Below, in pieces: positions 46,768 to 55,883 of a stretch of DNA of 64,000 nucleotides. The notes beneath the pieces are model-generated. The model searched no databases, was not told the origin of the DNA, and saw nothing but the letters and a program-made list of their open reading frames with translations. Positions within the stretch are counted from its first letter, which is position 1. The number at the start of each line of letters is the position of its first letter. The position numbers were made by a program, and so were the translations under genes. The DNA lies in contig JAJEAG010000036.1 in the NCBI GenBank assembly GCA_022824265.1, positions 1-64,000 of the forward strand, read 5' to 3'. The stretch is from Candidatus Poribacteria bacterium. GTDB taxonomy: Bacteria; Poribacteria; WGA-4E; WGA-3G.

Positions 46768-47016
46768 ATGCGCCGAGATAAATTACTTGAAAAAATGAGA
46801 GTAAATCCGCGTAATGATTGGCGGATTGAAGATGTTCAGACTATTGCAGACCGATACGGTCTTTCATTTAACCGACCGAAGGGTGGCAGCAGCCACGTTA
46901 CATTGCGGCACAATTCTGGTTCTAAGTTGACTATCCCTGACCACCGTCCGATAAAACCAGTATATATTCGAAAACTTGTGAAACTGATTGACCAGTTAGG
47001 AGAAAATCATGAATAA
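46768..47016 (+). CDS. hicA: HicA family mRNA interferase toxin
   Basis: An 82-residue HicA: fold of a small double-stranded-RNA-binding type, with the catalytic His43 in KGGSSHVTLRH and the C-terminal IPDHRPIKPVYIRKLVKLI. It cuts mRNA independently of translation, and HicB blocks it. It overlaps hicB by eight bases, so the two are co-translated. The size is normal. Confidence 0.88.
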   Translation: MRRDKLLEKMRVNPRNDWRIEDVQTIADRYGLSFNRPKGGSSHVTLRHNSGSKLTIPDHRPIKPVYIRKLVKLIDQLGENHE

Positions 47017-47371
47017 ACTGGAATATCCATTTAGTATAAGCATATTACAGAATGAAGAAGGTGGAGGCTATTTAATTGAATTTCCCGATTTGCCGGGATG
47101 TGTCTCTGATGGTGATACAATTGACGAAGCAATAGCCAATGGAAAGGATGCTCTTTCCTGTTGGATAGAAACCGCACAACAGCACGGTGATGAGATCCCT
47201 TTACCCTATTCATCAACACATTCATCCGAATTCGTATTGAATGGTCCTGAACAAAAAGAAAATCCACTAGGTATTGACTCTCACAAGATAATTCATCAGT
47301 ACGAACCTCTTACTATTGCCCCGATGACTTGGGAGTTTCATTGGTCTGTAACTACCTCCACAACGATATAA
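47009..47371 (+). CDS. hicB: HicB family antitoxin, C-terminal half apparently scrambled
   Basis: A 120-residue antitoxin. The N-terminal HicB fold is clear (IEFPDLPGCVSDGDTIDEAI, ALSCWIE, GDEIPLP). After PYSS the usual ribbon-helix-helix or HTH tail is absent. The read frame gives a sequence without homology, whereas the +2 frame carries FIRIRIEW and then, after stops, LGVSLVCNYLHND. This is reminiscent of the normal RHH end (FxxRxP...GVSLN). Toxin neutralisation needs only the N-terminal domain; DNA-binding autoregulation may be lost. Confidence 0.72.
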   Translation: MNKLEYPFSISILQNEEGGGYLIEFPDLPGCVSDGDTIDEAIANGKDALSCWIETAQQHGDEIPLPYSSTHSSEFVLNGPEQKENPLGIDSHKIIHQYEPLTIAPMTWEFHWSVTTSTTI

Positions 47372-47606
47372 TTTTTATACGGCAAAGCATAACACGAATT
47401 TCTTAGGCATCAATTTTAGATGTGTTGGAATGTTGTATAAATCTTTGTTTGGTATAAGCATTTTTCGTAATTAGTATGGTTAGAAATTGTCCTTACCTTG
47501 GGTTGTGAGAATAGAAATCAATAAATTTAGATATTCATGTTTCTTACACCGAATACACGTTAAAATTATGAATAATACCTGTATCGCAAAGAGAGCTTTT
47601 TAAACA

Positions 47607-48806
47607 ATGGGTTCATTTAATCACTTTGTAAACTATAGACACCCCGATCTACCAACCTTGCCTAGTTTGTCAATGCCTTCTATGGAACGAACTTATTTAA
47701 ATGCGAGTAAAGATCTGATTTATAGTCCTGAGATAAATGTTTCGGATGCTATTGAAGAATTGGATATGATGAGAAAAAACGATTCGATACGAGATCTCTA
47801 CAGTATGCAGCAATTGTTCTATAACAATGCTTCATATCTGTATAGGCTGCTGTATCACACATTAACGTTGTTTTCAGAAACTTTTAATCCAAACAGTTAT
47901 TATGAAATTATTGATGGAGATGATAATTCAACCAAATATTCTAAAGCAGATAACATAATAAATGAGATGCTCAATCTATCAAACGAATTTGATGATCACG
48001 ATTCAGAGTTATTATACCATCATGTAAACTACATAGACCAGAGCTTATTGAAAATCCACTCAATATTATTAGATATACATTTTGTTAGGACATCTTCAGT
48101 GTGTAATGGTCTTAGAAATTATTTTAGCACCAAACCCACACAAAATAAAAAACTGAAAATGTCTGAGTATATCACAAATAAGAAACTAAGCAATAGGACT
48201 GATTTACTTTTTCAAATACTTACTGAAAATTCGGTAGCCTATAAACATATATTCTTAACCAGAAGTATTGAGATAGAAAAAATGCCAACTGACAATAAGG
48301 GAAATCCTAAAAAAAACCACATCCGTATAAATTTTAAAGAGTCTGATTCAGATAGTTTTGGGTATTTTGACCTGAAAATATCTGAAGGTATAGGAAAAAT
48401 ATATTATGGGTTCTTATCCGCAATTATACATGATGCCATACCTATTTATACTAAACCAGATAACATAAGTAATCAGTATCTACCATGCAATATTCTATGC
48501 ACAGTAATTACAATGGAAATATTGCTTATAATATGGGAAGATTTAGCTACATATCTAAAGTTTTATTGTAATGAGGATATGAAAAGATATACGTTTAGCA
48601 AATGGATTTATGATCTTGTAAAAAACGTGTCTAATGACAGCTCTATTCATAACAGAATTTTTGCACTGCATACCAGATTAATGTGTATTATTGAATCCGT
48701 AGAAACGGAGAAATTGAGGTATATCCAAAACTTTGATAGATATATAAATTATATTCAGTCCGAACAACAATATCGAACTATAATCGAAAAGAAGTTTTTA
48801 AGATAA
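47607..48806 (+). CDS. Orphan AT-rich protein, function unknown
   Basis: A 399-residue protein with no recognised family, signal peptide or membrane segment. It is rich in Asn, Ile, Tyr, Lys and Ser, with markedly more A+T (many AAT, ATA and AAA codons) than its neighbours. It appears helical overall. Base composition and position beside HicAB and a GIY-YIG gene suggest recent horizontal transfer. An AGAGAG site lies before the ATG. Confidence 0.65.
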   Translation: MGSFNHFVNYRHPDLPTLPSLSMPSMERTYLNASKDLIYSPEINVSDAIEELDMMRKNDSIRDLYSMQQLFYNNASYLYRLLYHTLTLFSETFNPNSYYEIIDGDDNSTKYSKADNIINEMLNLSNEFDDHDSELLYHHVNYIDQSLLKIHSILLDIHFVRTSSVCNGLRNYFSTKPTQNKKLKMSEYITNKKLSNRTDLLFQILTENSVAYKHIFLTRSIEIEKMPTDNKGNPKKNHIRINFKESDSDSFGYFDLKISEGIGKIYYGFLSAIIHDAIPIYTKPDNISNQYLPCNILCTVITMEILLIIWEDLATYLKFYCNEDMKRYTFSKWIYDLVKNVSNDSSIHNRIFALHTRLMCIIESVETEKLRYIQNFDRYINYIQSEQQYRTIIEKKFLR

Positions 48807-48967
48807 TTGACTAGATGTATATAATACCTTTCAATTATCCACTCTCACGTAAATTATCAGCTTTACATATCAGTTTGCATTTGGTTCAAGTCAACAACAA
48901 CTAAAAGCGTAATTTTATAATACACCAGGAATATAATTTTAAAATTGCGAAAATGGGATAGAAAAAC

Positions 48968-49300
48968 ATGGGAAAAATAGCTGATGCGACATTTGAAGGC
49001 AAATTTGGAACTTATGCGTTTGAAGTTTTTACTACCGAAACGATATTCAATCCAGTAGGTGCAGTATATATTTTCTCAAAACGGATCATAGGTCCGGATG
49101 GAAGGGCAACACACACATTTTTATATATTGGTCAAACTAATTCGCTTAAGGAGAGAATACCAAATCACGAAAAATGGCAGTGTGTTAATAGTTACGGTGT
49201 TAATTGCATCTGTGTGCATCAAGACAATGACGCGAATTCTCGTATGCGTAAAGAAGTTGACCTACGTGCGGTAAACAAAACCCCATGTAATGCTCAATAG
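48968..49300 (+). CDS. Small GIY-YIG domain protein
   Basis: A 110-residue protein. The GIY strand is GAVYIFSKR and the YIG part is TFLYIGQTNSLKERI, with an H-x-x-W end (NHEKW). It forms a minimal GIY-YIG nuclease-like domain without an added DNA-binding part. It may be a homing or repair-type nuclease, or a non-catalytic relative; an equivalent of the usual catalytic glutamate could not be located with confidence. GGGATAG precedes the ATG. Confidence 0.65.
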   Translation: MGKIADATFEGKFGTYAFEVFTTETIFNPVGAVYIFSKRIIGPDGRATHTFLYIGQTNSLKERIPNHEKWQCVNSYGVNCICVHQDNDANSRMRKEVDLRAVNKTPCNAQ

Positions 49301-49335
49301 ATTGTACATAAGAAAGTATTGAAATTCTTGACATC

Positions 49336-50280
49336 ATGCCACAAAAAACTGCATTCGTTTATCATCCAGACTACCTAAACCATGACACAGGACCCGGACA
49401 CCCAGAACGACCTGACCGTCTCAGAGCCAGTCTTGCAGCACTGCAACAGAACGATGTTTGGGAACAACTACATCACATTGACCCAACACCCGCAAACGTT
49501 GAACAGATCGCTTACGCACATAACCCCAGTTATAGCGAACACATCCGCCAAGCCTGCGAGAAAGAAATTCCTCTCTCCTACGACACACCTGTCGGACATG
49601 AATCTTATGATATTGCGTTGCTTTCAACTGGTGGGGTATTATGTGCGGCTGAGGCAGTCGTAACAAAGCAGGTGAAAAATGCCTTTGCGATGGTACGTCC
49701 ACCGGGACACCACGCAACTCCGGGACAGAGTATGGGATTCTGTTTGTTCAACAATATAGCCGTTACAGCACGTTATCTCCAACGGGAGCACGGTGTTGGG
49801 AAGGTTGCTATTGTGGACTGGGATGTCCATCACGGCAACGGCACACAAGACATTTTCTACGAAGACGAATCGGTTTTCTTCTTCTCTATCCATCAATCTC
49901 CGCTTTATCCCGGTACGGGTTCAAAAAATGAACAAGGCAGCGGTGCTGCACGAGGTACTACAATGAACGTCCCAATGTCACCAGGAAGTGGTGATGATGA
50001 ATATATGACAGTCTTTGAGAATGTTCTTGGTCCAGCATTACAAGACTTTTCACCTGAGTTTATCCTGATTTCCGCCGGATTTGATGCACACTACCTTGAC
50101 CCACTTGCCAATATTAATATAACTGCAGAAGGATTTGCGAAGTTGACCGATTTAGTGCTTGGTTTTGCCGAAGATACTGCATCGGGTAACGTCGTTTCAG
50201 CATTAGAGGGTGGATATAGTTTGGAAGGTGTCTCCGAATCTGTAGTAGCGCATGTTGAACGGTTGAATGTCAACATATAA
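49336..50280 (+). CDS. Histone deacetylase-type (AcuC/HDAC) amidohydrolase
   Basis: A 314-residue zinc amidohydrolase of the deacetylase/acetylpolyamine-hydrolase superfamily. The His-His pair is in RPPGHHATP. Zinc ligands are in IVDWDVHHGNGTQD (D and H) and the second Asp in SAGFDAHYLDPLA. The Tyr or loop that closes the site is in EGGYSL. The N-terminal HPDYLNHDTGPGHPERPDR is typical of bacterial class II members. Likely substrates are acetylated lysine, acetylpolyamines or similar. It converges with the SUMF1-type gene; the stops are 8 bases apart. Confidence 0.92.
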   Translation: MPQKTAFVYHPDYLNHDTGPGHPERPDRLRASLAALQQNDVWEQLHHIDPTPANVEQIAYAHNPSYSEHIRQACEKEIPLSYDTPVGHESYDIALLSTGGVLCAAEAVVTKQVKNAFAMVRPPGHHATPGQSMGFCLFNNIAVTARYLQREHGVGKVAIVDWDVHHGNGTQDIFYEDESVFFFSIHQSPLYPGTGSKNEQGSGAARGTTMNVPMSPGSGDDEYMTVFENVLGPALQDFSPEFILISAGFDAHYLDPLANINITAEGFAKLTDLVLGFAEDTASGNVVSALEGGYSLEGVSESVVAHVERLNVNI

Positions 50281-50287
50281 CCCCAAA

Positions 50288-51421
50288 CTATTCAATATCC
50301 TTTGCACATCGGAATCCAAGGGCACCGATTCCGCCGTATGTCGGGCTGTCTCCATAACGATTTGCAGAACGTAACCATTCAGGATTACCGTTCCATCCAC
50401 TACCCCGCAATACACGATCAGTTACAACGTTCTCAAAATCATTTACTATTTCCTCAACATTATCAGCACCAGCGACAGGATTTTCACGTGGAGAGTTCGC
50501 ATAGAAGTCGCTCTGGTAAGCGTCAAGACACCATTCCCACACGTTCCCTGACGTGTCGTATACACCATAGTCATTTGGTGGATATTCGCCAACAGGTGTT
50601 GTATGTCCGATTAATTTACCATAGTTAGCCCTTCTCTCGCTAATCAGATCTCCCCACGGATATTTCTTGCCATTCAATCCTCCACGTGCGGCTTTCTCCC
50701 ATTCCGCTTCTGTAGGAAGTCGCTTATCTACCCATTGTGCATAAGCCATCGCTGCATACCAACTGACGTATCGCACGGGATGATCATCTTCATCATGCGG
50801 AAAATTATTCCGATCCCAATCGCTTAAGTAATTTTCATCTTTAAATCTTTCATCTATTTGGTCTTTCTGCCACTGTGGATTAGCGAGGACAAACTCCTTA
50901 AATTCTGCGTTAGTTACTTCGTTTTCGTCAATAAAAAAAGCATCAATAAAAACGGTATGTTCTGGTTGTTCATCGTTATCAGCGATTGCATTTTCGCTTC
51001 CCATCACGAAATCACCCTCTGGGATTAGCACCATCCCTTCAGGTGCAATGGGATCAGGTTCAGGAACTTGCTCTGGGACAGTAATCACTGTATCGGAACT
51101 TCCGACAGTGTAGGTTAAATCGCGCTCACCATCCTCCCATGTTAGTTTCATGGTGAATTGTCCATCTGGAAATGGTCCTGTGATTGTGACCGTATTGCCA
51201 GATGTTACCGCAGTTCCAACAGTCACTTCTACAATTCCCGGTTCACTATCAAAAGTAATAGTAATCGTACTACTTTCTTCAATTGTGCTACCGGGTGAAG
51301 GAGTTGCGCGGATCAACCGCACAAGTTCTTCGTCATCTTCAGCGCGTTCTCCACAACTGAGCATACAAACAGTTAGTATTCCAACAACAATTAGGATCAT
51401 ATAGTTAAAAAAAGTCTTCAC
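50288..51421 (-). CDS. SUMF1/FGE-fold lipoprotein with N-terminal Ig-like domain
   Basis: A 377-residue protein. The signal ends VCMLSC, a good lipobox. Residues 40-110 are an Ig-like domain (FPDGQFTMKLTWEDGERDLTY). The rest is the formylglycine-generating-enzyme fold: MVLIPEGDFVMGS, ALAYAQWVDKRLPTEAEWEKAARG, GNVWEWCLDAY, VLRGSGW, GFRC. The cysteine pair needed by true FGE is absent: where FGE has two Cys, this protein has NPEWLRSANRYGD. It is therefore probably not a sulfatase activator but a lectin-like or regulatory lipoprotein. The sulfatase of this window has its own anaerobic maturase. Confidence 0.85.
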   Translation of the reverse strand: MKTFFNYMILIVVGILTVCMLSCGERAEDDEELVRLIRATPSPGSTIEESSTITITFDSEPGIVEVTVGTAVTSGNTVTITGPFPDGQFTMKLTWEDGERDLTYTVGSSDTVITVPEQVPEPDPIAPEGMVLIPEGDFVMGSENAIADNDEQPEHTVFIDAFFIDENEVTNAEFKEFVLANPQWQKDQIDERFKDENYLSDWDRNNFPHDEDDHPVRYVSWYAAMAYAQWVDKRLPTEAEWEKAARGGLNGKKYPWGDLISERRANYGKLIGHTTPVGEYPPNDYGVYDTSGNVWEWCLDAYQSDFYANSPRENPVAGADNVEEIVNDFENVVTDRVLRGSGWNGNPEWLRSANRYGDSPTYGGIGALGFRCAKDIE

Positions 51422-51456
51422 AATAGCCTCCTATAACGACAACTTTCTACACGTTT

Positions 51457-52158
51457 TTACATCTTTTTTCCAACATGAATAGCAACAATACCCAATGTTT
51501 TCCGATAATACTGCACATCTGTCAGTCCAGAGTGCTCCATCACATCTTTCAACGCATCGCAATTTGGAAACTGCAACACAGAACGAGGAAGATAACCATA
51601 AGCATCATCCTTGTTACGCGATATACAATTGCCTATGAACGGTAAAATCTTCGTAAAATAGAAATAGTAGAGACCACGGAAAATTGGATTGACAGGCTGC
51701 GTGAATTCCAAGATGGCAATCCTTCCACCAGGGACAGCAACACGGGTCATCTCACGGATACCCAATTCAAGGTCTGATACATTTCGGATACCAAAACCGA
51801 CAGAAACAATGTCAAACGTGTTGTCTGCAAACGGAAGCGTGAGGGTATCTGCCTCAATCGGCACAAATGCGTGCGTGCGATCTTGTCGTTTCACCTTTTG
51901 CTTGCCAACAACTAACATCTCAAAACAGAAATCTGACCCGATGACAGAACCACCCATATCAAGTTTATCAGCATACGCAAGTGCAAGTTCACCTGTTCCT
52001 GTGCAAACATCCAGTACTTTACTCGTTGGGGTTACATCACTCACCTTGACTGTCTCTCGTCGCCACATACGGTCAAAACGAAGGCTCAACAACGAGTTAA
52101 GAAAATCGTAGTGCTTTGCTATTGCGGAGAATAGATTTCTAATACGGTGTGCCTGCAT
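51457..52158 (-). CDS. ubiE: Demethylmenaquinone/ubiquinone methyltransferase
   Basis: A 233-residue AdoMet methyltransferase for the last step of menaquinone (or C-methylation of ubiquinone) biosynthesis. The start of the fold is FSAIAKHYDFLNSLLSLRFD. The AdoMet motif is VLDVCTGTGELALA. Later motifs are NTFDIVSVGFGIRNVSD and ILEFTQPVNP, followed by the YFTKILPFIG signature. Length and motif order are normal. Confidence 0.93.
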   Translation of the reverse strand: MQAHRIRNLFSAIAKHYDFLNSLLSLRFDRMWRRETVKVSDVTPTSKVLDVCTGTGELALAYADKLDMGGSVIGSDFCFEMLVVGKQKVKRQDRTHAFVPIEADTLTLPFADNTFDIVSVGFGIRNVSDLELGIREMTRVAVPGGRIAILEFTQPVNPIFRGLYYFYFTKILPFIGNCISRNKDDAYGYLPRSVLQFPNCDALKDVMEHSGLTDVQYYRKTLGIVAIHVGKKM

Positions 52159-52208
52159 AGCAACTTTATCAAGTCTTCTTATACTATAAACTTTGTTCAG
52201 ACGATTAC

Positions 52209-54605
52209 CTACATTCTTAGCTCTGCCCCAAGTTCTTGACTCAATCTTTTTACAACCTTGTCATGTAGATCGTTAACCGCTTTATCTGTCAAGGTTTCAG
52301 TTGCAGAATGATATGTGATTGTGTAGGCGAGGCTTTTCTTACCATCCGACACTTGATCCCCGACATACACGTCAAACAACCGCACCGATTCAACCAAATC
52401 TCCACCAGTGGAATAGATTAGCTCTATTGGTGTATCCGACTGCATGTCTACATCTACAACAATCGCAAGGTCACGCTGAACACTGGGATAAATGGGAATC
52501 GGTTCAAATCGTTTGGAAAAATCAGCTGCGTCTGCAAGTGCTTCAAGGTCAAGTTCAAATAGATATGCTTTATACGGAAGTTCGTAATTTCCAAGCACTT
52601 CAGGATGTGCCTCTCCGAGAATACCGATAAGTGTATTCCCAAACGACACCGCAGCATTGCGACCCGGATGGAAGGTTGGTTCTTCAGTTTTCTGGAATGC
52701 ATAATCCGCAATACAACATACCTCAAGTAACCTCTCCACAATACCCTTGATGTCAAAAAAATCAGGATTTTTATATGGGTTTCCGTAGACACCACCACCT
52801 ATTTCACCAGCGAGAATACCCGCAACACGTCCCGGTTCTTCACCTTGCATAAATACTGAGGACATCTCAAAAAGAGCAATATTATTGATCTGATGATTAT
52901 GGTTATGTTGTGCGTTATCAAGTAAACTTGGGAGTAGTGTTGTTCGAAGGATCGACATCTCTGGACTTAAGGGATTACGCAGTTTCAAAGCATCACGAAG
53001 TGGATTGTCTGCTGCTAAACGGACTTTATCAAAGCAGTTCGGGTGATTGAAACTATAGTTCACCGCTTCCATCATACCAGATCCAAGAAGAAACTGCTTG
53101 ATACGTTTTCGGACTTCAACTGAAATATCTGGAACCGGAACAGGGATATCGCCTTTTGGCAATGTAGTTGGGATGTTATCATATCCATGGACACGCGCGA
53201 TCTCTTCAATCAGATCAATCTCACGGGTAATATCTCCACGGAAAGACGGCACTGTAACCTGATAGCTGCTATCTTCCGATTGTAATGTTTCTATCCCAAA
53301 CCCTAACCGATATAATATTTGCTCTATCTCGGCTGCTTCAAGCGAAGTGCCTAATATGAAATTGACGCGATCAGGACGGAGTTGAATCTGGACAAGTTCA
53401 CTCTTCCCAGGATAAACATCAATAGTCCCTTCACAGACAGTACCTCCTGCTAATTCTACAATGAGTTGTGTTGCACGATCAAGTGCAGGAATAACTGCTT
53501 CTGGATCCGCACCACGTTCAAATCTATATGACGCTTCCGTGTGCATGCCTAACTTTTTGACAGTTGCACGAATGCTTGCAGGTTGAAAATTGGCACTTTC
53601 CAGTAGCACATCGCTGGTTGTGTTAGTGATTTCAGAATCATACCCACCCATAACACCTGCAAGAGCTACAGGTTTATTCGCGTCGGCAATAACTAACATA
53701 TCTGGGGTAAGTTTGCGAGCCTCTTCGTCAAGGGTTGTGATCTGTTCACCTTCTGCTGCACGCCGTACAACTATGCGATTTTCTCCGAGTTTGTGGTAAT
53801 CAAAAGCGTGTAACGGTTGTCCATACTCCATCAAAACGAAGTTCGTAGCATCCACGATATTATTGATAATTCCAATACCAACAGATTCAAGACGTTGTTT
53901 TAACCACGTCGGAGATTCACCGATTTTGACACCACGAATTACACGTGCTGCATAACGGGGACAGAGATCGGGGGCATCAATCGTTACAGAAGTTACCTCT
54001 GTAATATCAGTGTCGTTTTCATGGATGTTGACCTCTGGTAGTTTCAACTCATTACCTGTTTCCGCGCGAATTTCACGAGCAACACCGATCATACTTAGAC
54101 AATCTGGACGGTTCGGTGTTATTTCCAATTCAAAGACCGTATCTTCTAATCCCAACGCTTTGGCAAGTGGTGTGCCAACGGATATTTCTGAGGATAATTC
54201 CATCAGTCCTGATGCATCTTCGGAGATACCCAACTCTTTTTCTGAACAGAGCATTCCGTGCGATTCCTCTCCACGTAATTTAGCTTGTTTTATCGTTATA
54301 CCGCTCGGCAATTCTGCCCCGATTGTGGCAACAGGTGCAAACATCCCTTCACACACATTCGGTGCCCCACACACAATCTGAAGTGCATCCTGTCCACCAA
54401 TATCTACCTGACAAAGCACAAGTTTATCGGCATTCGGATGCGGTCTAATGGAATTCACTTTGCCAACAACCACGCCTTGTAGGGCTGCACCAAGTTCTTT
54501 AACAGATTCAACTTCAATACCCAACATCGTCAACCTATCCGCGAGGTCATGCGCGGAAAAATCAAAATCTATGTAGTTTTTTAGCCAATTTAGTGTTACG
54601 TTCAA
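52209..54605 (-). CDS. pheT: Phenylalanyl-tRNA synthetase beta subunit
   Basis: A 798-residue beta subunit. It begins MNVTLNWLKNYIDFDF, with a tRNA-binding EMAP-like domain (VVGKVNSIRPHPNADKLVL) at 45-150. B3/B4 and B5 domains follow, then the class II-like core and a C-terminal FDX-ACB anticodon-binding region (RRDLAIV-type QRDLAIVVDVD). It pairs with the alpha subunit to charge tRNA(Phe). It is co-transcribed with pheS (45-base gap) and probably regulated by the upstream T-box. Confidence 0.97.
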   Translation of the reverse strand: MNVTLNWLKNYIDFDFSAHDLADRLTMLGIEVESVKELGAALQGVVVGKVNSIRPHPNADKLVLCQVDIGGQDALQIVCGAPNVCEGMFAPVATIGAELPSGITIKQAKLRGEESHGMLCSEKELGISEDASGLMELSSEISVGTPLAKALGLEDTVFELEITPNRPDCLSMIGVAREIRAETGNELKLPEVNIHENDTDITEVTSVTIDAPDLCPRYAARVIRGVKIGESPTWLKQRLESVGIGIINNIVDATNFVLMEYGQPLHAFDYHKLGENRIVVRRAAEGEQITTLDEEARKLTPDMLVIADANKPVALAGVMGGYDSEITNTTSDVLLESANFQPASIRATVKKLGMHTEASYRFERGADPEAVIPALDRATQLIVELAGGTVCEGTIDVYPGKSELVQIQLRPDRVNFILGTSLEAAEIEQILYRLGFGIETLQSEDSSYQVTVPSFRGDITREIDLIEEIARVHGYDNIPTTLPKGDIPVPVPDISVEVRKRIKQFLLGSGMMEAVNYSFNHPNCFDKVRLAADNPLRDALKLRNPLSPEMSILRTTLLPSLLDNAQHNHNHQINNIALFEMSSVFMQGEEPGRVAGILAGEIGGGVYGNPYKNPDFFDIKGIVERLLEVCCIADYAFQKTEEPTFHPGRNAAVSFGNTLIGILGEAHPEVLGNYELPYKAYLFELDLEALADAADFSKRFEPIPIYPSVQRDLAIVVDVDMQSDTPIELIYSTGGDLVESVRLFDVYVGDQVSDGKKSLAYTITYHSATETLTDKAVNDLHDKVVKRLSQELGAELRM

Positions 54606-54650
54606 TTTATAAGTCCTTTGATACGATATAGTGAAGTGTGCTTACTACTT

Positions 54651-55667
54651 TTAAAACTGCTGCAAGAAACGCAGATCATTCTCATAAAAAGTTCGGATAT
54701 CTGGAATACGGAACTGTAGATTTGCAATCCGCTCTACTCCCATACCGAAGGCGAAACCGGTAACCTCCTCTGGGTCATAGTTGACAGCACGGAACACCTC
54801 CGGATCAACTGCACCAGCCCCCAAGATTTCAATCCAACCAGTATGTCCGCAACTACGACATCCTTTACCCCGACACACAGTGCAAGAAATATCCGCCTCT
54901 GCACTCGGTTCCGTAAACGGGAAGAAATGTGGACGGAAACGCATCTGTGTTTGGTCACCGAACATCTGCCGCGCAAATGACACCAAGACACCCTTCAATT
55001 CACTAAAGGTAACGTGCCTGTCCACAAGTAATCCTTCAACTTGGTGAAACATCGGTGTGTGCGAAACATCGTAATCCACACGATACGCCTTACCGGGAAC
55101 AATAATACGTAATGGCGGCTTCTGATTTTCCATAGCACGAATCTGAACTGGTGATGTGTGCGTGCGTAAGAGGTTTCCATCTGTCAGATAGAAAGTATCA
55201 TGAAGATCACGCGCAGGATGATCGGCAGGTGTATTGAGTGCGTCAAAATTGTAATGCTCCGTCTCTACCTCCGGTCCCGTTACGACTTGAAAACCCATCT
55301 GCGTAAAAATCGCATCAATCCGTTCCAACGTTTGCATCACAGGATGTGCTTTTCCATAAGCAGGTTTTCGTCCCGGTAACGTGATGTCAACGGCTTCTGC
55401 GTTGAGTTGTTGTTCTTGCTGTTGGCTTTCCAGTGCGGTTTTGGTTGCTTCAAACGCTTCAGTTAGCGAAGCACGCACCTCATTGGCAAGTTTTCCTATT
55501 AAGGGACGTTCCTCTTTGGACAGCTGCCCCATTCCCTTCATGACATCAGTCAACTTTCCCCTGCGTCCGAAGTATTCAATTCTAAGCGATTCAAGTACAT
55601 CTGCCGTTTTCACATCTTTCAATGCTTCAAGTGCTGCAGCTTGAATCGCCTCTAATTCTTTTTTCAT
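54651..55667 (-). CDS. pheS: Phenylalanyl-tRNA synthetase alpha subunit
   Basis: A 338-residue catalytic subunit. Motif 2 region FHQVEGLLVDRHVTFSELKG and motif 3 GMGVERIANLQF are clear, and the helical N-terminal coiled coil covers residues 1-90. A small cysteine cluster, CTVCRGKGCRSCG, occurs before GWIEILGAG, as in other bacterial alpha subunits. The start has GGAGAAGG 14 bases upstream. A 14-base sequence at the start (TTCATACAAATTTT on the plus strand, 55664) recurs at 55723. Confidence 0.97.
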   Translation of the reverse strand: MKKELEAIQAAALEALKDVKTADVLESLRIEYFGRRGKLTDVMKGMGQLSKEERPLIGKLANEVRASLTEAFEATKTALESQQQEQQLNAEAVDITLPGRKPAYGKAHPVMQTLERIDAIFTQMGFQVVTGPEVETEHYNFDALNTPADHPARDLHDTFYLTDGNLLRTHTSPVQIRAMENQKPPLRIIVPGKAYRVDYDVSHTPMFHQVEGLLVDRHVTFSELKGVLVSFARQMFGDQTQMRFRPHFFPFTEPSAEADISCTVCRGKGCRSCGHTGWIEILGAGAVDPEVFRAVNYDPEEVTGFAFGMGVERIANLQFRIPDIRTFYENDLRFLQQF

Positions 55668-55883
55668 ACAAATTTTATTCCTTCTCCTTGCATGTATGAT
55701 TATCTTCGAAAAGTGAAACTAATTCATACAAATTTTCATTTCCATGTGATAGTATCTTTGTGATGAACCGTTATGAATTCTAATTCGCAGACATCCATCT
55801 CGCTCATACATGCATACGTTTCTTTCCATTGTTTGTGTTGGATATGCTATGGGTAGTGTTTACTCCAATCTTCCAAAATTAAC

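Noticed and set aside
55664-55736. TTCATACAAATTTT repeat as a target-site duplication of the GIY-YIG gene
   Set aside because: Both copies lie on the same side of the gene, so they cannot be the two flanks of one insertion without further rearrangement.
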